Part shown: positions 24,613-39,342 of the stretch, in pieces
How the letters are laid out: the number at the start of each line of letters is the position of its first letter
How positions within the stretch are numbered: the first letter of the stretch is position 1
NCBI RefSeq assembly: GCF_051020765.1
Contig: NC_134932.1
Span: forward strand, 7,440,001 to 7,504,000
Reading direction: 5' to 3'
Source of the DNA: Lasioglossum baleicum
Taxonomy: Eukaryota; Arthropoda; Insecta; Hymenoptera; Halictidae
Length of the DNA: 64,000 bases
Translations under genes and position numbers: made by a program
Notes under the pieces: model-generated
The model's database searches: none
The model's input: only the letters and a program-made list of their open reading frames with translations
Told to the model about the DNA's origin: nothing

Positions 24613-26794
24613 TCTTTGTAAGTGCGTTGAAATAATAGAGGCAACGTCAAGTACAGATTCGTTCAAAGATTCTAGCGATCAGAGAACTGTCCGATCACAA
24701 TAAATCCCGTTCAATGCACGTTAAATATAATCCCCATAACGTTGCGCCCTCTTTTTTCCTGCCGGAGGCGTCGGGGTTACTAAAAGGCACACTCCAATGT
24801 TTGACCAAGCTGTGCAAATATAAACGTGTTCGTGTAGATCAGCAGAAGAGGAGGCACGATTCGAATGTGCTCCCAGCCTCCCTGTTGGCAAACATTTTAA
24901 CAGGATTAGAACACACTTACCGGGGCTAATCTGGCCAAATAGTCCTATGGGAAACCGCAAGGTTTAAGTAGCTGTCATAGAGTTGTCGGTCCACCGGTGA
25001 TTTACCTTTTCTCTACCTACGTGTTTCCAGCGGAGGAGCCGGCCTCTTCTTGGAAAAACATCGAAAACCTTCGGAAAAATAACAGAAACAATAATACTTC
25101 TCCAAAAGCCGGTTCGAAAATAAAACACATTCTTTTCTTAATAATTTGACCAAGTCGGAAATAATGCAACAGAATTTATTTGTTGAAGAGATGAATACAA
25201 GATAAATAAAATACTACACCCTGTAGAATCGGAATATTAAAAATTTATTTTCTGAAGCTAGTGCACGATTTACAAGAGCAATATTCTCCAGGCAAATCAT
25301 AAACAGTTGACGGAGTTTCATTTTGAAAAAGTTCCTCTCCTATTAAGAAGAAGGTAAAGGTGTCAGGGAATAAATGTCTTCCATAAATCCGCCGCGCGGA
25401 GTTACAACGGTGTAACGCGTTACTACGAATTACCCGTTATTATATCTAATTTATTTCACAATATCTTTCGCCTCTTGCTGATTTTATGCGTCATTTCCAC
25501 TGTTATAGGATTAATCGCTGCTCCACCACGGAACACGGAAACACATGCATGATTTCACATTTATACGGGGCGCGTTCGGACCCGCCGGTCGTCAAAAATG
25601 TCACGAGCAAAATGGTACAAGTTTTCTAGTGTTATTAGCGCCTACCGATTTCACTTGGCACTCCGGACTCGCGAATTGCTTGTTGTTATTACTTCGCGTT
25701 TCTCAAATTTCTATTTCTAGTATATCCAAGTATATTCAAATTCGGAAAATATTTTCCGAGAACTGAAATATGGGCGTAACAAAAATTTGATACGTTGCTC
25801 GATTTTGCTCGTTTGGCAGCTATTTTACCACGTTTTTATTAACTCGCTTTCTTGTCTGTCTGTTCGGTACTTTTGTAATTGATTTTAAACTAACTTCCCG
25901 ATGAGCTAGAGACTCGAAACTTTAAACGTAGCTCAGAACTGGATGACAATGCAATATTAACTACTAAAAAGCAGAAAATAATTATTTAAGTAAAAAGAAA
26001 TTTTTAATATACCACGTTTTTACAACGGACTAAAAGGTATAAAATAATTTTTCCAAGCTTCATACAGATTCCTAACCCCGTACAGATACTCCTGAAAATT
26101 TGTGATTATGAATTTTGAACAACTATGAAAATACTTGCAAGCTTTAACACGAAAAACGTGAGGCGCAAGATAATAGTAAAGAGTGTAGAACTATTAATGC
26201 ATCAATTATCTATTGCATGCGTCCCACGTTTTTCGTTTTAAATCTTACATTATTTTCATATATTTCATTTCGTATATTTACAGTATTTTTATTTTAAAAT
26301 TTATTTTATACTTTTTAATCCGTCTTAAATACGTGTTATACTAAAAACTTTTTATTTTAATAATTTTTACTAAAGTAGTAACAATAATCGCGAGACCTTG
26401 TAATTTTTTAAATACTTTGAAATTTAGCCCAGCCTTTTTCGCCCGCAGTTTGTTAATAACGGAAAAAAATGAAATAAAAGCTGTGCCGAAAAAGATATAT
26501 CGATGTTTCCATGCAACGTAGCAAGAAACAGGGGAATGTACTCGTGGGGTATCAGCGAACCCGACTTTCTTGCGGGTCGTTCTCGGTCCGTGCGATTTAT
26601 TTTTTGCGAAGTTTTTCCGGCGGATCGCGATGCACCGTTCATTATACATTCAAAATATTATCTTTACATGCGTGTCTGTTGTGTAAATGCTCGGGCACTG
26701 GTAAAAGACTGTTGCTTACAACGTGTTTGCTTAGAATAGCAATAGTGTCAGCCCGTGACGTGCTCTTTGTGACTGTGACGTCCGGATGGCTGGC

Positions 26795-26824
26795 TGACTC
26801 TGACTCTGGCTCTGACTCTGGTGG
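26795..26824. repeat. CTGACT/CTGGCT short tandem repeat
   Basis: Hexamer-like units of TGACTC and TGGCTC repeated about five times. Confidence 0.7.
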
Positions 26825-27252
26825 TTGGTCGGTTAGTTTAGTCGTCTCGTGCATATGCATGCAGACGTATTTGCCTTTCCGGCGATTCTAACTTGTCCCC
26901 GAACTTATACAGCAAATTACAAAAAGAAAGTGAGTCTCGCGCCCGAATGTAAATTCTTTATTGACCTTATTGCGTGCATATAATCGGACCGCTATTTGCA
27001 CGAAACGTTTCGTTGTAACCCCCCAGTGCACGGGTGAATGGAACTCATCGCAGTGTGACTGGATAGAAAATCTTTCACCTGCATTTTCATTGATAAATAT
27101 TTATTCTTCTGGTTGTAATCAGGTCGTCGCTTTATCGCAGAACACTGCTATAATATTCAGTAATTTCAAGAAATCAAACACAGAATTTTCGTCGTGGATC
27201 TCACAGACCCAACCCGTGAACCAGAATGTACCCCATACAGCTTTGAAATCAC

Positions 27253-27433
27253 TAGACTGCGGATCTTTATGGAAAATAAAAATTGCCTGCATCGATTGCA
27301 AGAAATAAAAACCAAATTCGATGTCGTTTCTTCCCTCAATGATTTTAATAGAGGAGAAATCATATATTGACATGTTCAATTATGAAAATTTTCCAACAAT
27401 TTTCAATCTCATCTGCTCAATTTGCGCAGTCTA
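27253..27433. mobile_element. hAT-type MITE (TAGACTGCGG family), complete copy
   Basis: 181 bp starting TAGACTGCGGATCTTTATGG and ending GCGCAGTCTA. Flanks GAAATCAC (27245-27252) and GATATCAC (27434-27441) agree at 7 of 8 bases. Its 3' part (TTTTCCAACAATTTT then CTGCTCAATTT) matches the fragment at the very left edge of the window. Confidence 0.78.
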
Positions 27434-27510
27434 GATATCACCGATCACCCAACTCTTATCCAACCCTCGTTAAACCTCACACTGCGATTTATCTTGATTA
27501 GAGCTTCTTA

Positions 27511-27821
27511 CAAGGGAAGGACCCCAAGTGTCCGACTTCGATTTTGATAATTTTTTGTGAGATGATGGTATATGGATCCCTAATTATGTATGCAAAATAT
27601 GGGTTGTAGTTACTCAATAGTTTTAAAGATATAAATAATTCAAGTTTCATAGGCTAATGGAACTTCGAAAACTTGAGCTGCATGACAGTTCAAGTGTTTA
27701 TATCTTCAAAACTATTGAGTAACTACACCTAATATTTTGCAGACATCATTAGGGATCCATATACCATCGTCTCACAAAAAATTACCAAAATCGAAGTCGG
27801 ACTCTTGGGGTCCTTCCCTTG
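27511..27821. mobile_element. Fold-back DNA element with TTA target duplication
   Basis: 311 bp, with arms of roughly 150 bases that start CAAGGGAAGGACCCCAAGTG and end CCTTCCCTTG. Flanked by TTA at 27508-27510 and 27822-27824. A 3-bp TTA duplication fits PIF/Harbinger-type MITEs. Nearly the whole element is palindromic with only a short central spacer and no coding sequence. Confidence 0.65.
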
Positions 27822-27824
27822 TTA

Positions 27825-30800
27825 GTCGTTCATAATTTCTTCAAAGATAAAAGAAGTGAAGAAAGAAAAGAATTGCGAACGTTAAAGAATCTATTACAGT
27901 TTTACAAAATCGTAAGAGAAAAATGGCGTTAAACAAGTTACCCAGAGGATTACCTACTCGCGGAGGTTAATGATCGTCCGTAGGATCGTATAATTGGTTT
28001 CTTAAGAGGATAAAGGGAATAACAGAAAATAGAGTCGAAGGGATAAAATCGACGCAGGGAAATCTGTACCCTTCTTGCAAAAAACGCTCGCGCATCGACC
28101 CGCCGATGAATATAATAGCGTCTAATGGAATATTATCACCACTCGCAACTAACTCTCTCGATTCCTCCGTCTCTCTCCCTCTCTTCTTCATCGGGGCCGC
28201 TATTGGAACACGCCTGCTGCACTCGTAGATGTCCATTAATCACGGACATAAGCAGCCGACTAATTGTTGGGTTTCAGGGAGAGAGGAACGGACAGAGTGG
28301 AATGGATAGAGAGGCATAAAATAACGTCCCTTTATCGAAGGCACGCACCGCACCCCTTACACACGACGGGCCCTTCGATTCACCCGTGGAGAGAGATCGG
28401 GAGGATCACGCTGTGAAAGTGATCGTGATCGCGCGACGGGACGTGACTTGTCGATTTCACAATCGTTTATTATTTCTTCCCGATCATCGACTGGCTACCC
28501 GTCTCCACCGTCATGTCGTACGTCCACTTCCGTCTCAGAAGCTACCCGCTCAAGTGGCTACGGACAGGGTGCACCGGGTGAAATCAATGCATAATTCTCC
28601 TCCTCGACTAATCACGCACACCCACATAATCGAACGAGTTTATTGTTTACGCTCGATTGAAACCACCGCGCAGTGGGCCGTCTCTATAAAACAGGGGTGG
28701 AATTAACCCCTTCTACTATCGGATTGTTCGGATAGCGATCTCGTTTTTCGCGTGAAGATGGCATTGCTTCCATTTGTTATTACTTAACCTTATTCCAAGT
28801 CGCAAAATCATCTTGATGGCTGACATTCCACATTTCTAACCTTTCAAGCATTCCTTTTCGTCATCGCATCGAATATGGAAAATCAAAGTGAGCATTTCCG
28901 TGAGACTTTGCTGTGTTATTGCCGCAAGGGTAGAAATGCAGTGCGAGCAAGGAGAAAGTTTTCTGCTTATCAGTGAAATTGGAAGTTTTCTGGGTGATGC
29001 GATAGGGGAAAAACCTTCCCATAAAATTGGGCAATCATTTGCGAAGCGTTTGGAGGCAGAGGCACGGGAAACCGACGATCCTGTCCGGAGGACAATCGCA
29101 GGAATGTCAGCAAAAGGTGCGATGTGTCTATAGGCACGAATCAACGGCGTAGGTCGCTTCACTATAATCCATCATCGCATGCCTATTCGCGGAACAGAGA
29201 GACGATCTGTCATCCACTTTCGTCTCGTTGCGTCAGTCCACTCTACCCGAAACATCGGTCCTTGCTTCAGCCATTTAGCCGAACTACCCTTGCCACCCTT
29301 TTCTAATACGCGCTCTCCCGTTTCTCCTGGTTCGTATTTGTCAACTAAAAATTCTATCGAAGCAGAAAATTCAAAGATTTTGATATTCGCGTGAAATTGT
29401 TCCTAGTTCACATTCTAGATGGCAATACGCAATATTCAAAATACTATATAATAGATTTTTATACTTTGTATTATCTATATCGTTATAAAAGTGCAATTCT
29501 TTATTTCTTGAAGCAAACATGCACTTTCAGTGCCGTGCTAGTGCAACGATGAGGGCTCTACGGCGTTAAATGTCAACGAACCAGGTGCGCGAGGCGACAA
29601 AGTCGTTTGCGAAACAATCGATCGAACGGTCTTGCAGGCGAGATTCTCGAAGAATGCTCGGTTAGTCCCGGCGACGTCGAAGTAGAACGAATCAACGTCA
29701 TTAACGCCGGCCCGATTTCAATGCGACGGATGTGCATCGAGGCGCAACGATCCCGGGCCCGGTTGCGCATTCATCTAATGACAAATAGATCCCACCTTTC
29801 GGAGGATCTGCCGTCGAAATCTGCACGCAGCCGTCCGCAGACTTGTTTTGCATACACAGAGAGGCTACGCCATTAAATTCATATTACCTTTTAAGGGCGA
29901 ACGGTGAACCTTCCACGCCTCTTTGCCCAGACGACCGCCATTCACAGGCGATCACGTTCCCGTGTCAATTTTTATCTTCGCAGATCGTTCAGAAATTCAT
30001 GGCGCAAACTTTGCGCGGGTTTGCCAAAATAAATAGAACAGTGTTGGTACACAATAGCCCGACAAACAATTCCTTCTGTGGCGGAAAAATGGAACTTGTT
30101 TTATTCATTATCGAGAACCTCCGATTTGTTGATTTTTTTTTGTTCGACCGTCAGTCGCTCGCATGTTAGTATCGCGATTACCGATTCATCTTATCCGAAA
30201 CGAATCTCTTTGGATGCAGCCACAAGTAGCAACGAAGTAGATAACAGAGAAATTAAACGTTTGTAGAGCTCTCCCTTGCCCGGATACGCAGAGATTAGGT
30301 GAACGTTTATTTTACGAAGGACGATTTCGTGAATGTTCTGCGTCTCCTTCTTTCTAAACTTGTATCCGTCCGAGCCGCTTGTGCATTTATTTCCAAGTGC
30401 CGTAATCGCTGAATTTATCGTTTGTTGTACCGCTCCGATCTAGATCGGCCCGAAAATCACGGAAGATATATGACGTGACGGTCGGTAACAATAAAATAAA
30501 GGGAATAATCGTACATGCGGTCTCGGCGCATTATGAAAGATCTCTGTGTGCAGGGCGAGAGGGTGACCACGTTTCATCCCCCCGTCCCATCCCACGTTTC
30601 ATCCCCCCTGAAAAGTTCGCGCTTAATATTATTAAATTAAAGGACAATGCCGGCGCCCGTGGCACGCGACGTTTAAACGATTTTAATAACATTTCACGCC
30701 GGATTTTTTTAATAATATGATAATAAAGGGAAATGAAAGAAAACGGCGAAGGGATTATTATCATTCTGTCACGGGGACTCAGTCCGCACTTCGCTGCCTC

Positions 30801-33800
30801 CATCTGCCCTCTGTGCCTCTGTCCTTCTTCTTTCCATAAAGCCAACCATCGACCCAACCTGTCGCTCGAGCAATCCTCACCGCCTACCATCAGCGGAACT
30901 TCTGTTTCACTTTCATTTTAATATTCGTCGAAGAAGAAATTCAGTATCTTCCCTCCCGTTGATCCAAGCGTACGGCGCGCCCCTCGTCTTTTCACCGTTC
31001 GATTCCTCGCAAACTGGTCACTTTATTGCTAACCCAGAAGTTAATAATCGCTCGATGGCTCGTCTGTAAGTCGCTCTCCAATTACAGCTGTTTAACTCGC
31101 GGATCGAAAGAGTTCTAGAACCTTTTAAGTGTTCAGAAGTGTCGACGATGGCAGATAAAGACGAATTCTTGGAAGCAAAAGTTTTCAGAATCTACAAAAT
31201 GTCAAAATAAATATTTCTCTACCACGATTCCAGTAGAAATAACAATTTAGGATAGGAAGAGTAGATACTGAAGCTAAAGAGCTCTAGACAGTGAGCGTGT
31301 TAAAATTGATAAGAATGAAGTACAATGTACTTTCTAACGACCTCTCCACTGTTGGGCGTGAGGTATTAACCCCCTCATTAGACCGAATTTTCTCGAGCAC
31401 GAGGGATCCTTCGTTTTCACCTTCGAACCACCGTAGCCCGCGTTTCATGGTGCCGTTGTACTTTGTATGGGATAAAGGAGTGGTGCTCGGCGAGCACGGC
31501 AAGTATTATGGGTTAAAGAATGGGGATATTTTACGCTCGGTAAAGCACAGTCCATTGGGCAAACCCACCCCTATCCATCCACAATAGATAGGGTGGCTAG
31601 GTGACCTAGGTGTCAACCGGGACTCGTTTCGTACGGGTGGTCTCTCTTCGGTACTCTTCTTTCTACTTTTGTCGAGTTGAATTTCACCACCCAAAAAGGG
31701 GTTGGCTTCCGCGAACGTGTCGGTAGGAAATTTTTACTTAATGTATGTCATACAACGCCTCGCGCGTAACCCCTTGCCGTATAATAACCGGAATAGTGTA
31801 TTCAGAATACTAAATACGAATGGTGCTCCATAACTTTGACGTCACCACAACAATAAATTTCGACAAATATAAATTAATTTAGAATTATCCAAAAAATGAA
31901 GATAAATTATAAAAAACAAGAGGGTAAGAGGTTTGGATACACGATTGTGTTCGAATCGTGTGCGATGATTGCTCGATCAGTGAAGCGAAAATTAAAACAG
32001 TATTATTTGACGAATTTTCTTCATTGCGAATCGATTCGATTAAAACTCTTTCCCTAACCCGATCTCCCGCGAGGTGCAATCATCGCGGCTCCCGCGCACG
32101 GTTTAAATCGCTTGTTGTATTTTTTAGCCGTCCCGGGTGATAATTAGGTTGTTTTCCTCTCCGTCTCCGTGGAAATTTCAGGTACTCGGTAACCGAGAAA
32201 AACCGTTGGATGGATGCCCGCGGTCATTATCATTAACGGCGCCGACACGGGCCCGTGGAGTTCCCGTGGCTCAACCGAGCAGATAAAGCTACAAAATATT
32301 AATCTCATGTCGGGGCGAATGTATTTTTCAAAATTTCAACGTTGCCCGGTTCCTATAATGCTCCAATAGTTAATGCGGGACCATTAGTCAAACGTCGGGG
32401 CTCGTGCACACGAAAAGAGAAATTTCGATTTTAAATCGCTACATTTATCATGCAAGCAGGCGCATATGACACCGTTCTGATTTTATTTTGTTTCTCTTTC
32501 TTCGTCTCTCTTTCCATTCCACGCGACCAACCCCGACCGAACACTCCGCCCAACCCCCGCAAACCGCCACCCCCTGCCACCCCTCTTTTTCATAGTACAA
32601 CGTATGGGCTACTGGTTGCGAGTTGTTCCGTGTTTTTTCGAGTTATTCCGAGAGATTAGGATATGATACAACCGGTCTACAGGGTGATTTCGAAAAAATG
32701 TCTACTGAACATGAACGGGAACGTTAACATCAGATATTATTTCATTTGAAATGTATTATTCAACAGATATTGTAAATTATGTAAATAAAATTTTATTTAC
32801 CGTGTATGTTTCTTCGTCCCCAAAAGTAAACAGCAAAAATTTCACGGTGTCCGAATATTGAAGTTATTTACTGTATAAAAGCGTTCGCGAAAGTTTCACC
32901 CACGCGAGCGTGAATTGTTGATAATTCTCTGTGAATATATTAAACGCGTCACGATCTATAATACAGTAGAGCAGAACGGTGACAATCGTAACAACAAGTG
33001 CATAGATGAAAGATTTAATTCGCCGCCGCCATAGCGCTCATAATGGTTCGGTTAAAAGCCGATTGGCCGCCGCAGACAGGCAGTTAATGGGCGCGAATGA
33101 TCTGTTCGGCCATAAACAGCGAATGTATACATTTTGCAAAAGCGTCACCTATACCTAATCTAAAAGCTATACTTGTCTCATAAACTACGTTCTCATTCAT
33201 CCTTCCTCGTAAACATCCTATCAGAAAATAATAAAAACGCCGAGGGAAATCGGTCCCGATTCCGCACCCGATCCCATAACATGCCGGGGCCGCTCGTAAA
33301 TTTTCGACCACGTTTTTACTCGCCTATTTATTTCTCCTTTGCAGAATCGATCGCGGCGTACACCCAGGTATCAAAATCGAATCGTCTTATGGGGCCTCTG
33401 GCGCGTTAAATCCGTGGGAGAGTTTCGCTGCACGCGATAAAATGTGCTCCGGGTCCATAGAAGAGTGTATTGTTCCCCCGTCGTTGCTGAACGATTACAT
33501 CCGAGCATATCAAAACGATTAACAATTACTTTTCCAACCTTCGAATACCTCATTTCGCGATTTCTTACAAAAACAACGGGAGATAATTACAATCTTAGTT
33601 AATAAATTATTATATGCACTCAATTTCATATGGACGTCGTTGGCATTGATCGTAGCGCTTTGACGTAGCGCTATAGCTACGTTCTGATTGGTCCGTCTTC
33701 TTCGTGAATAACTCCAAATTTTGTTTGTAAAATTGGTTTCTTTGAATGTATTTTATTTTCCCGTCCATCTGAACATAATAAGAGTAACTCGATAGACGGT

Positions 33801-36800
33801 TTAATGCAACAAGGAGTACGTATAGACGATTTATTTCGAGGGCTTTGCTCACGCCGCGATATTAATTATTAATTACCGTGTATAATTACGCAAGCGTGCG
33901 CTTCTTTGTCGACTAATTTCTGAACAGAGCGTAAACCGGATTTCCCTTAAATGAAGATTAAACGTTCACATGTGAGAGAACGGGCTGCGAGACGCTCGCC
34001 TTTGATCGCTACTTCGCCACAATTGCCTGTCAGTGCAGGATACGCTCGATACTCCCCCGCGATCAATTAATTACGGTTACCACGTTAGAAAACTCGGATC
34101 CACCGTTGCTCGTCGATCATTCTCATTTTCAGCCGGGTTCAGCTCGTTTTTCGAAACCCTGCCGTTCACGATACGATTTCGAAATGAATTTGTTTTGTTA
34201 CTATTTCCATACATCACGGTGCACCGAAACGCGCATCGATAAACAAATGTATTGAATATTCGTGTGAATATTCATGACCGGCCGGCGGTGGACAATCATG
34301 ACACGTAAGAGCGGATCGTTACCGTCGTCGACGAAAACGAAACTGTTTTCAGCGGGTAAAGCCGTAAAAGACGGTGAATTGCAACTTATTTTTCCTGTTT
34401 CTCTAAATGGTATTTTATTCAAAACCTGTTACATATTTTCGATCGGTGATACAGTAGAAACTGGAAACTCTTAATTATACGAACTCTTAATCGTGCCTCT
34501 ATTATACGAACTACAGCGCAGCGTACTATTAGTTGTATGAACAAAGATCTTTCATTTCACACGACCTTCGTGAACCTCTATTATCCGAACGGCCTTGTAT
34601 CCCGACAGGTTCGGGACAAACGAGGTTCTATTGCAACTCTAAAGATAATTAAATCGTTCGCAGACCAAACCGATTAACCAGGTGATTACGTTTTGTTCTC
34701 TTGTTTCATTTCAGCATACTGTTTCCTACGTGATTCATTCGAACGAAAATTGGAAAAATGTATGAGCTTGCCCCGATCTCCCCTACTTTTCACCTCGGCT
34801 AAGAAACGGTCGGAACGAACGACGAATCGGTAATGAAAACGTTCATAATAACGATGGATTCCCGAACGGGGGTTTTCGCTTGTGGAGAACGTTGTTGGCC
34901 CCGTGTGTACCGTACACATTTAATTTGCATCGTATAAATCGTGTTTCCGGTCGAGCACGCAACGCAAACACGCGTTACGTGTACGCCCTCGGTCCTTCGC
35001 CGCGTTTTCGATTCGCCGGCACCGTGGAGGAGAGAAAGGAGAATCGACGAGCGCCCGCGCGCGCGCGCACACACCGCTTTTGCATGCTGCGCGCCGTATT
35101 GTAACCCTGGTAATTTATGATTCGATAAATAAATCAGCCACGTTTTATCCTACCGACCCTTCGTGCGATTCGTGCGCGCACACTTGTAAGATGATTTCGG
35201 GGGTTACGCCCAGTTACCATCCGCGGATCACCGAAAGGGGTAGTCACCCCTTTCCTTTTTTCCCCGTCTTTCGCTCTGCAAACACTTCGATGTTTGCGTC
35301 TACCTGTGTAGAAATATAGCCAGGTGAGTATTTTTCGCGATTTTTCAAGCATTTCGAGGAGCCCCTGATGAAATATACGTACTGTACAACGTAGAACGTC
35401 CGAAAATTGTTCAACACGAAAGGTACTGATGCGTCGCTTTATCAAAATTGCAAGATTGAATTTACTTATTCACAATGCTTACAATATGTGGCGGAGTGAG
35501 GAGAAACGCATTCAATAATTTTCGATAGCAATATCTTAGCGTTTTACAGAAAAGTCGTGACTGGGGATATTTACGTGGAGCTATTGCGAGACGTAATGGA
35601 CGTTTCAGCGGACGGTCAAAAGGTTTATGGCCGATTAATACCGAGACTTTAAATAGTTTGATGGGAGCACGGGCCCGAACCCTTTCTAAGTTGGAATACT
35701 GAATAAACTGGGCTCCATTTGAAACGCGTGCGGGGGATTCTCCACGGTCGCGTCCACATGTCCACCAATTAGACACGCTGGATAAAATCACTGTTACCCT
35801 ACAAGGTCTGCACGCAATTATTCATCTTTCGCGTCAACAGACTGCTTTATTCTCTGACGCCTTTCAGATAATATTTTTTTAAATAGAACTATAAGCATGA
35901 CGAACCCTTTGTCCCTTATCATTTTGGATTGAACAAAAGTTTTCTGTAAACTACTTCCCGATGTAACTTCAAAAGTCGCCGTACCATCCTGGACACTTAC
36001 AATTTTCCGCCAGACTATTTTTTTTCAATTTCACATTACAATAAATTAATTGCATGTAAATTAGACAGCATATCCGATTTTCACTGTAAATGTTGTTCGT
36101 GTTGTTGTCTTTCTTAATTTGATTTCAACCGCTTTTGTTGTTCTTGCATCAAAGCATATTTTAAACGACAAATGTCAATTTACACCAACGAATTTGAGTT
36201 TATTCGCGATAAAGGAACACCGATAAATTTAATGTTTTACAACTTATTCTAAAGGCACATAAATAATTCACAGGCAACTCGAGACACGCTTTTATACCAC
36301 GCTGTTGTTAATAAACGTCGAACTTGTGTTTCCATTGATCAAAACTACCTGCCTGCTCGCTGCACAACACTAACCAATTTATAACATGCTACAAGTAGAA
36401 TCTCCTTTAATATGATCTCGATGAACGCCCCTGTTACCTAGCCGTGTTGTGACAATGTTTAGGGAACGTTTTGGGGTCTAACATTTGTGTACGGCCCCCT
36501 TTTTAGTCAGTTTTCATTGTACGACGAAAACGTATCGGCAATTGACAAATGGGAGATATTAATTTTAACGTACGAAAATTTCACGTAACGTAACCGTCAT
36601 GGGACACTACTACCCTCATTCATCGCCTTCATGATACTCCCATAGTACTCCCATAATCCGTTGGACGCGTCTAAATAATCATCAATTCTTGCACGAAGTA
36701 CAAAACTCTAAGCTTGAACGAACAGAAAGAATTTCTCGTTGATTCAAATTATTATTTTTAAAGATGGATGTCAAATATTTCAAGAAAATTCGTTGGATAT

Positions 36801-37434
36801 CAAAAATATTGTAGACGAGCAAATTTCTTGAAGTTCGACGAGAAATTTTGAAAGTTTCTCCATAGACATATGTATTTCGAAATGGTTAATAAAAGTAAAA
36901 ATCGAAGTATACTCTGTCACAAGCCGGGCTCCAGGTATGAATGAAGCAAATAGAAAGATTGGCGATTTCGTGACGTAATGCGAAATTCGCCCAAGGCGAG
37001 CGCCGGGATTTTTTGATACACGGTGCAGTAACGTGGATGCACCTGCGGTCAGGAAATCGAGAAAATATCTCCTCGGTTCGGCGATCGGTTCGCTCGGTCT
37101 TTTGTGCGCGCCGCTTACTCCGAACGGTATGAAAATCAATTATTTCGTTAATTCGTGCGTTACATTGGCTGTCACGGAGCCATCACTGTGAACGACAGCG
37201 GCCCAAGGCACTATTTTTCAATTCCCAATGTCGCCCTACCTTTTCGAACGTATTTCCGTCTGATACGCCGCCGCCGCCGCCGCCATTTTGCGTCCTGATC
37301 CCGGACTCGAAGTACTTTCTGTACCCCGTTAGGATTTCCGTCCAATAAACACTACCCTACACCGTTTCATTTATCAATTCCTTTAAAATTCCAGAACAAA
37401 AACCGCAATTATTCTTACGCCAACATAATATCCG
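27825..37434. other. Intergenic, no gene recognised
   Basis: About 9.6 kb of mostly unique sequence. A single CAGGGTGATTTCG end at about 32683 may be a relic of the CAGGGTGA MITE type. A 17-base direct repeat (CCACGTTTCATCCCCCC) occurs twice between 30568 and 30610. No exon with family similarity is seen. Confidence 0.45.
37268..37287. repeat. (CCG)n trinucleotide repeat
   Basis: About six CCG units. It lies in the desert region and no exon is recognised here. Confidence 0.8.
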
Positions 37435-37585
37435 TAGACTGCGGATTTTATAGCAAACTGAGTAGGCGAAACACAAAATAGAAGAAACATCAGATGAATG
37501 TAATATTATTACAAATTATAGTAAGAGAAAAATTTCTTTCTTTTAATTGATACAGACAATTCTTATTTTGCATAAAGAACAACAG
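37435..37585. mobile_element. Degenerate TAGACTGCGG-family MITE
   Basis: The left end TAGACTGCGGATTTTATAGC is clear. About 120 bases on, TTATTTTGCATAAAGA matches the inner part of the right terminus, but the last bases have diverged (ACAACAG), so the right boundary is approximate. Confidence 0.55.
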
Positions 37586-39342
37586 ATTAAACGGAAGTGT
37601 CGCCAGGCAATAAGTACTTACGGCGGGGTACATACAATTTTGAAGCACAGTGTTCGCGCTTGCCCATTTCCGAAGCGGAGCATGCAATGCATTTGGCGAC
37701 GACGATTCGTAAAACTGAAGGAAATCGGCGTGTCTCGTAACGTTAATAGGCAGACCGAAGGAGAGATTATTCGTAGCCGGGCGGATAATGTAAGCCGGCG
37801 AGCACGCCGCTATATGGATGGGGGTCGAGGGTGGAAAACGAAGGCGGAAAGAGAACGGACGGGAGAAAGAGAGAAAAGGGGAGAAAACAGATTTATATTT
37901 GAAATTAGATTAAGCTTCTGCGCTTGAAAGCTATATAAACGTCCCTCTACCCGCCGGTGCGCCGTGTACGTTCCGCGTTCCGCAATCCACTAAGAGGAAA
38001 GACTCAATAAACCAACCACTCACTCTTTCTTCCTCCATCTTTTACCACCCCGCCCTCTCGCCCCCCACGGTCTCCTTCTCCTTCCGTTTTCTGTATTTCA
38101 CGGGATCCCGGACTGTTCTTCCATTCTCCCCATCTTCATTTTTACCAATAAAACAACCCGCTCGTCTTATTTCATCCTCCACCCACCATTTCGCGAAGCA
38201 CGATCGTAACCGCGTGTGTCTTTATTCCCTGCGAATATCCCTTCGCGAATCCTCGACATATACATCTCCCTTCGGGTATTGAACGAGCGCTAATGTTCTG
38301 TCGATTTGCGTGATCCAGATTTTTCTACTGACCAACTAAGACGATGAGAAAATACAGGAGTCTTGATTTAACCCCAGGAGAGGACAACTGGCTGGGTCCA
38401 ATCGGATCCTCGTTACTTTTTAAACGTACTTCTCCAATAAATTAATCCTCTGATTCGACCCACCGTCATTTATTGTTTTTATTTCCTTTCAGAAACGATT
38501 TTCTCTCCGTCTTGAATTTTTTCGCGATTTTATTATATCCCAGCCTCCCATTTCACCGTTATTGTTTGAACTCGCTCCACCGGAAGTACTATCCGCCATA
38601 TCACATTCACTTACTTAGTACAAACTACAAACTCTCGAGGTCGTAAGCTTCTTCATTTTCTGCTTTTTGGAATCGTGCGTGGACTTTCTTTGCGCAAGAA
38701 ATTTCATAATTTCTTCTTATTTTTAATAGTCTTTTTCTGCTTCTTATTTCGCCGAGTTCACAATCTGCACGCCTTTCGAGTAAGAAATTGTAACGGGAAA
38801 GTAGAGCGGAAAGAAAGGGCGCGAGTGTTTCTAGTGAGTGGATTTTAGGGAACTATGATGACAGTAAGAAAATGAAACTTTTAAATTAAATGGATGGAAC
38901 AGACTTAATTGAAAATTTTAACTTCTAGTAAATGCGCTGCGGTTTTAATAAAATTACGGCGATTCATAAACGGGCCAATTGCTCTCAAGTTATTAATACT
39001 TGTTCCTATTCACTTCAAATTATTGATATGAAACCACGGTAGCAAAAGAGAAGAACTTTTTCCATATTCTTCGGTGAGAAATTCATTATGCGTTAATGAA
39101 TTGTGCTTTAGAGTACGATACTATTGTACACTATACTGTAGATCATACATTGAAGGTATACCATTTAGAAAAGTATTCTTTACTATACGAAATCACGAAA
39201 AAACGTGTGTATAAACTGTTCAGCAAAAATGTCACTTATAAATGGAAACGAAAACTTTCAATGAAAAAAGATCACAAGTAACTGCAAAATATTTCAATGA
39301 TTTTTTCGTTTTGTTCATTAATTAACGATGACCTCAATTGCT
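37586..39342. other. Intergenic and probable 3' flank of the LIM gene
   Basis: Pyrimidine-rich, with no coding sequence recognised. The LIM gene 3' UTR should lie near its right end. Confidence 0.45.

Larger units (their letters stand above)
23641..27244. other. Intergenic, mostly AT-rich
   Basis: Holds a solo MITE end at 24580 and a hexamer repeat near 26800. The stretch 25950-26400 is strongly AT-rich. No gene seen. Confidence 0.5.
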
